This document shows, piece after piece, positions 60,105 to 64,000 of a stretch of 64,000 nucleotides of DNA. This DNA comes from Dermatophilaceae bacterium Soc4.6 (GTDB lineage Bacteria > Actinomycetota > Actinomycetes > Actinomycetales > Dermatophilaceae). The stretch is from contig JAZGVH010000002.1 of assembly GCA_039889245.1 (NCBI GenBank), positions 744,001 to 808,000 of the forward strand, read 5' to 3'. Each line of letters starts with the position of its first letter. Position 1 is the first letter of the stretch. A program made the position numbers and the translations under genes. The notes under the pieces are model-generated. The model was not told the origin of the DNA. It did not search any database and was given only the letters and a program-made list of their open reading frames with translations.

Positions 60105-61550
60105 TCAGACGCCGTGCATCTGGGTGCGCAGCGTCCCGTAGGCGGAGCGCACCGACGCGGCCCAGTCGCCGCCGGCGGGCAGGGTCTGCGACGACAGCGG
60201 CCAGGTCGGCGGCTCGTCCGACCCGCTCGTCCCCCCCGCCGAGACCCGCAGGACCCAGGCGGCCTGTCGGGCGGCACCCAGGGCTACGTACTCCCCCGCG
60301 GACGGGACCTCCACCGGCGCACCGAAGAGGCCCGCCGCCACCGCCTGCACAGCGGCGGAGCGGGCGGCCCCCCCGATGAGCAGGACCCGGACCACCGGCA
60401 CCCCGTTGGCCCGCAGCGCGTCGAGCCCGTCGGCCAACCCGCAGAGCATGCCCTCGACCGCCGCGCGAGCCAGGTTCTCCGGGGTGGAGTTGCCGCGGGT
60501 CAGCCCGCCCAGGGTCCCGGTCACGCCGGGGAGGTCGGGAGTGCGTTCGCCGTCGAGGTACGGCAGGAGGGTCAGGCCGCCCGCCCCGGGCTCGGCGGCG
60601 AGGGCGAGCCGCTCCAGCCCGGCGAGGTCGGTGCCGAGCACCGCGGCCGCCGAGGTGAGGACCCGCGCCGCGTTGAGCGTGCAGACGAGCGGCAGGTACC
60701 GACCGGTCGCGTCCGCGAAACCGGCCACGAGGCCGGTCGGGTCGGCGGTCGGCCGGTCACTGACCCCGAAGACCGTGCCGCTCGTGCCGAGCGAGACGAC
60801 GATGTCGCCCGGCCGGAGTCCGAGGCCGAGCCCCGCCCCCATGTTGTCGCCGGTCCCGGGACCCACGAGCAGTCCCGTTCCGCTGCGCCCGGCCGCCTGG
60901 GCGGGTCCCACCACCTCGGGCAGACCGAGTCCGCGCCCGAAGCCCAGCTCGAGCAGGTCGGTGCGGTAGCGCTCCTCACCCGACGACCAGTAGCCGGTGC
61001 CCGAGGCGTCACCGCGGTCGGTCACCAGGCGCACCCCGGCGAGGTCTCCGCCGCCGACGATCTTCGCCGTCAGCCAGTCGTGCGGAAGGAGCACCTCGCG
61101 CACCCGGGCCGCGTGCTCCGGCTCGTGTCGCGCGAGCCAGCGCAGCTTCGTGACCGTGATGCTCGCGGTCGGCACCGTGCCCGTCGCATCGGCCCAGGCC
61201 TGCGGACCACCGAGCTCCGAGACCAGGTCGCGCGCGGCGTCGGCCGAGCGGGTGTCGTTCCACAGCAACGCCGGTCGCACGACACGACGGCGCTCGTCGA
61301 GGGTCACCATGCCGTGCTGCTGCCCGGCGACCGAGATCGCCTCGACCCCGTCGAGCAGGCCACCGGAGGTCGCCTGCTCGAAGGCCGACCACCAGAGCTG
61401 CGGGTCGATCTCGGTCGAGTCGGGGTGAGCCGCTCGGCCCTGCCTGACCACCTCGCCCGTCTCGGCATCGCAGACGACGACCTTCGTGGACTGGGTGGAG
61501 GAGTCGACCCCGGCGACGAGTGTGCGCCCCCGGTCGGTCTGCGTGGTCAC
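60105..61550 (-). CDS. xylB: FGGY-family carbohydrate kinase (xylulokinase-like)
   Basis: 481 aa. N-terminal [21 protein letters not shown] phosphate loop, [20 protein letters not shown] and the C-terminal [15 protein letters not shown] and [19 protein letters not shown]. The length and GQQHG motif fit xylulokinase (XylB); in a polyol operon it would phosphorylate D-xylulose or fructose made by the dehydrogenase. GTG start overlaps the dehydrogenase stop (GTGA). Ends the operon. Confidence 0.87.
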   Translation of the reverse strand: MTTQTDRGRTLVAGVDSSTQSTKVVVCDAETGEVVRQGRAAHPDSTEIDPQLWWSAFEQATSGGLLDGVEAISVAGQQHGMVTLDERRRVVRPALLWNDTRSADAARDLVSELGGPQAWADATGTVPTASITVTKLRWLARHEPEHAARVREVLLPHDWLTAKIVGGGDLAGVRLVTDRGDASGTGYWSSGEERYRTDLLELGFGRGLGLPEVVGPAQAAGRSGTGLLVGPGTGDNMGAGLGLGLRPGDIVVSLGTSGTVFGVSDRPTADPTGLVAGFADATGRYLPLVCTLNAARVLTSAAAVLGTDLAGLERLALAAEPGAGGLTLLPYLDGERTPDLPGVTGTLGGLTRGNSTPENLARAAVEGMLCGLADGLDALRANGVPVVRVLLIGGAARSAAVQAVAAGLFGAPVEVPSAGEYVALGAARQAAWVLRVSAGGTSGSDEPPTWPLSSQTLPAGGDWAASVRSAYGTLRTQMHGV

Positions 61551-63025
61551 TCGCCGTCGCGCAGGCGGGTGAGCGTGGCCCGCGCGCCGATCTCGTGCAG
61601 CGAGGACAGCGCGGCGGCATACGCCGTCGTGAACCGCTCGTGGCGGGCGAGGTCGCCGAAGAGCTGCTCGTCCTCGACGAAGGCCAGCGGGTCGTCCTTC
61701 TGGCGCGCCGCGGCGGCCATCACCCGCTCCTTGAGCTGGTCGACGACGTCGATGGGCTCGCCCTGCTCGTCGACGCCCTCGGCGTAGCGGGCCCAGGACG
61801 CGATGACCAGGGCCGACCGCTCGAGCGCCCCACCCGTCTCGAGATTGTGCCGGATCACGGGCACCAGCCACTTGGGTATGCGGTCGGAGCTCTCGGCGCA
61901 CAGCCTCGAGAGCGTGTCGCGCACCTCGGGGTTGGCGAACCGCGCGATGAGCTGGTGCTTGTAGGCCGTGAGATCCACCCCCGGCACCGGGTGGAGCGTC
62001 GGGGTGGCCTCGTCGTCCATGTAGCCGAGCAGGAACTGCGTGAACAGCGGGTCCTGGCAGACCTCGTGCGCGAAGCGATAGCCGCTGAGGTAGCCGAGGT
62101 AGGTCAGGGCCTGATGGCTCGCGTTGAGCAGTCGCAGCTTCATCAGCTCGTAGGGCTCGACGTCGGCGACCACCTGCACGCCCACGTCCTCGAAGGGCGG
62201 GCGGCCAGCCGGGAAGTCGTCCTCGAGACACCACTGGGTAAAGGGTTCGCACACCACGGGCCAGGCGTCCTCGATCCCGACGTCGGCGGAGAGCTGCGCG
62301 ATGTCGGCCGGTGCGGTCACCGGGGTGATCCGGTCGACCATCGAGTTGGGGAACGAGACCTCGGCCGTCATCCAGTCGGCCAGGTCGGGGTCCTTGAGCC
62401 GGGCGAAGGCGGTGACCATCCGCTTGGCGACGTCACCGTTGCCGGGGATGTTGTCGCAGGACATCACCGTGAACGGCACGGTGCCGCTGTCGCGACGACG
62501 ACGCAGGGCCTCGGTGATGAAGCCGAACGGCGTCGTCGGGACCGCCCCTGGGAGCAGGTCGGCCTGGATGCTCGGGGCGCCGGCGTCGAACTCCCCCGTC
62601 GAGGGGTGGAAGAGGTACCCGCCCTCGGTGATGGTGAGCGAGACGATCCGGGTCGACGCCGCCGTCATGAGGTCGAGCACCGTCGCCGGGTCGTCGGACG
62701 CCAGGTGGAAGCCGAGGATCGACCCGATGACCCGGGGCTCCCGGCGCCCGTCGGGATGCTTGACCACCAGGGTGTAGAGGCCCCCCTGCGGGACGAGGGC
62801 GTCACGCATCCGGGCGTCCTGGGGCATCGTGCCCACCCCGACGATGCCCCAGTCGAGGGCCTGGCCCCGGTTCATCAGGGCATCGACGTACATCGCCTCG
62901 TGGGCCCGGTGGAAGCCACCGACTCCGAAGTGGACGATGCCCGGCGTGACGGCGTCACGGTCGTAGGCGGGCCCGGGCACCCCGTGCGGGAGGGCGCCGA
63001 GGAGGGAAGGGGTGAGCTGGGTCAT
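61547..63025 (-). CDS. Long-chain mannitol/arabinitol dehydrogenase
   Basis: 492-aa NAD-dependent polyol dehydrogenase. N-terminal Rossmann region [20 protein letters not shown]; the catalytic block [12 protein letters not shown] and [16 protein letters not shown] hold the conserved Asn and Lys. Oxidises mannitol to fructose or D-arabinitol to xylulose; the downstream kinase suits the second. ATG with AAGGAG about 10 nt upstream. Coupled to the kinase and follows an ABC permease. Confidence 0.9.
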   Translation of the reverse strand: MTQLTPSLLGALPHGVPGPAYDRDAVTPGIVHFGVGGFHRAHEAMYVDALMNRGQALDWGIVGVGTMPQDARMRDALVPQGGLYTLVVKHPDGRREPRVIGSILGFHLASDDPATVLDLMTAASTRIVSLTITEGGYLFHPSTGEFDAGAPSIQADLLPGAVPTTPFGFITEALRRRRDSGTVPFTVMSCDNIPGNGDVAKRMVTAFARLKDPDLADWMTAEVSFPNSMVDRITPVTAPADIAQLSADVGIEDAWPVVCEPFTQWCLEDDFPAGRPPFEDVGVQVVADVEPYELMKLRLLNASHQALTYLGYLSGYRFAHEVCQDPLFTQFLLGYMDDEATPTLHPVPGVDLTAYKHQLIARFANPEVRDTLSRLCAESSDRIPKWLVPVIRHNLETGGALERSALVIASWARYAEGVDEQGEPIDVVDQLKERVMAAAARQKDDPLAFVEDEQLFGDLARHERFTTAYAAALSSLHEIGARATLTRLRDGE

Positions 63026-63057
63026 GGCGGGTGAGTCTCCTTGCGGGAGAGGGGGTT

Positions 63058-63942
63058 CTAGCGGACGGCGCCCATGGACAGCCCCTGCACGAGCTTGTCC
63101 TGGGCGGCGAAGCCGGCGATGAGGACGGGCAGTGACACGACGAGCGAGGCGGCACAGACCTTGGCCAGGAACAGCCCCTGGCTGGTGACGAAGCCGGTCA
63201 GGAAGACCGGCGACGTCGTGGCCACCGTGGCGGTCAGCACCCGGGCGAACAGCAGCTCGTTCCAGCTGAAGATGAAGCAGATCAGCGCGGCAGCGGCGAT
63301 GCCCGGGGTGACGACCGGGGCGACGATCTTGCGCAGGGTCATGATCAGCCCTGCGCCGTCGATCTGCGCCGCCTCGAGCATCTCGATCGGGACCTCGGCG
63401 AGGAAGGACCTCAGCATCCAGATGGCGATCGGGAGGTTCATCACCGTGTAGAACAGGATGAGCAGCCAGATGCTGTCGAGGAGCCCGACCTGCTTGGCAA
63501 AGAGGTAGATCGGCAGGAGGCCCGCGACGATCGGGAGGAACTTGGTCGACAGCAGGAAGAAGAGGACGTCGGTCCACTTCTTCACCGGCTTGATCGACAG
63601 GGCATATGCCGCGGGGAAGGCGAGCAGGATGACGAAGATCGTCGAGAGGATGCTCGCCGTCGCCGAGTTGATCAGCGGCGGCAGCGGACTCGCAGCCCAG
63701 AACGCCCGGTAGCCGTCGAGGCTGAGTGCCGCGAAGAACGAGGGCGGGTTGGTCGCGGCGTCGGCCTCCTTGTGGAACGACGTCAGGACCATCCACAGCA
63801 CCGGGAAGACGAAGATCAGGCCGATCACCCACGCCGACAGACCGAGCAGCCGCTCCCCCACCGATGGCCGACGGTGGTGGTATGCCTGGGGGGTGCCGGG
63901 GGCCGAGCCCTTCACGCGAGCGGTCGCGGTGTCGCTGGTCAT
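63058..63942 (-). CDS. ABC transporter permease for polyol/sugar (SmoG/MalG type)
   Basis: 294 aa with six helices. The EAA loop EMLEAAQIDGAGLIMTLRKIVAPVVTPGI is the contact to the ATPase, typical of the MalG half of CUT1 sugar importers. ATG overlaps the stop of the preceding permease (ATGA). It should be the second membrane component of the polyol importer; binding protein and ATPase lie outside the window. Confidence 0.92.
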   Translation of the reverse strand: MTSDTATARVKGSAPGTPQAYHHRRPSVGERLLGLSAWVIGLIFVFPVLWMVLTSFHKEADAATNPPSFFAALSLDGYRAFWAASPLPPLINSATASILSTIFVILLAFPAAYALSIKPVKKWTDVLFFLLSTKFLPIVAGLLPIYLFAKQVGLLDSIWLLILFYTVMNLPIAIWMLRSFLAEVPIEMLEAAQIDGAGLIMTLRKIVAPVVTPGIAAAALICFIFSWNELLFARVLTATVATTSPVFLTGFVTSQGLFLAKVCAASLVVSLPVLIAGFAAQDKLVQGLSMGAVR

Positions 63943-64000
63943 CGGCTCTCCTCCTTGAACAGGCTGAAGACGGTCCGCAGCGCTACGGTGGCCACCGCGA
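63939..64000 (-). CDS. ABC transporter permease, first subunit (C-terminal end only)
   Basis: Only the last 19 codons are in the window, reading AVATVALRTVFSLFKEESR and stop. The stop overlaps the next permease's ATG (ATGA), the usual coupling of the two permeases of a CUT1 sugar/polyol importer. A GAGGAG inside its last codons serves as ribosome-binding site for the second permease. Confidence 0.75.
   Translation of the reverse strand, partial: AVATVALRTVFSLFKEESR

Overview
This window is high-GC actinobacterial chromosome. Codons end almost always in G or C, GTG starts are common, several proteins belong to actinobacterial families (DUF1707, SigE-type ECF sigma, PPOX/F420-type oxidoreductase), and many promoters look leaderless. 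The backbone order (cysteine desulfurase, mnmA, metE-like, ligA, gatCAB, ilvD, ilvBNC, leuB, ilvE, cimA, FAH-family protein, gltX, tRNA-Gln, tRNA-Glu), nearly all on the minus strand, is typical of Micrococcales. An Intrasporangiaceae-like organism is my inference, not something the sequence proves.

Layout. 1-2114: the start of a membrane GAF-PAS-GGDEF signalling protein, cut by the window edge and preceded by a tiny coupled leader ORF. 2478-5063: a zinc alcohol dehydrogenase with an APC permease. 5326-7252: gltX, tRNA-Gln, tRNA-Glu and a terminator. 7251-7570: a probable frameshifted small membrane gene on the opposite strand. 7601-11338: pepC-like peptidase, FAH-family hydrolase, a '3-methyladenine glycosylase'-annotated family protein and a DUF1707 protein. 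11407-13211: cimA with an attenuator. 13344-21896: a catabolic cluster with permease, GntR regulator, glutamine-synthetase-like ligase, aldehyde dehydrogenase, SDR and class-I amidotransferase hydrolase, chained by 4-nt overlaps, plus a divergent APC permease. 21917-28931: HAD phosphatase, ilvE, leuB, ilvC, ilvN and ilvB, the last with a second attenuator. 29038-37960: GNAT, DNA polymerase IV, ilvD, VOC protein, SixA-like phosphatase, a Tat-exported beta-propeller protein, a TetR/FMN-reductase pair with a clear operator, a 2-hydroxyacid dehydrogenase and a DUF937 protein. 37964-41385: gatCAB. 42537-44988: an ECF sigma gene split by an IS1182-type element, with its DUF4232 partner. 45068-53379: ligA, L,D-transpeptidase, metE-like, three small proteins, mnmA and cysteine desulfurase. 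53678-57901: a 55-aa protein, a GNAT and a very large sedolisin-type (S53) exported protein. 58071-59847: etfBA. 60105-64000: a polyol operon (ABC permeases, long-chain mannitol dehydrogenase, FGGY kinase), open at the window edge.

How the genes work together. The branched-chain amino acid route is nearly complete: CimA makes citramalate from pyruvate, LeuB handles the isopropylmalate-type oxidation, IlvBN-C-D make the keto acids and IlvE transaminates them. Two of its transcription units (cimA and ilvBNC) carry short leader peptides rich in Leu/Ile/Val followed by intrinsic terminators, so they appear to be controlled by ribosome-mediated attenuation. GltX, tRNA-Glu, tRNA-Gln and GatCAB together fit the indirect Gln-tRNA(Gln) pathway. 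The 13.3-20 kb cluster looks like a gamma-glutamylation pathway for an amine; an alcohol-oxidising SDR in place of an amine oxidase suits ethanolamine better than putrescine.

The most notable non-genic signals are the two attenuators, the IS insertion with a CTAG duplication, a pair of odd-centred palindromes between two divergent promoters, and at least fourteen genes whose -10 hexamer lies 6-9 nt before the start codon.
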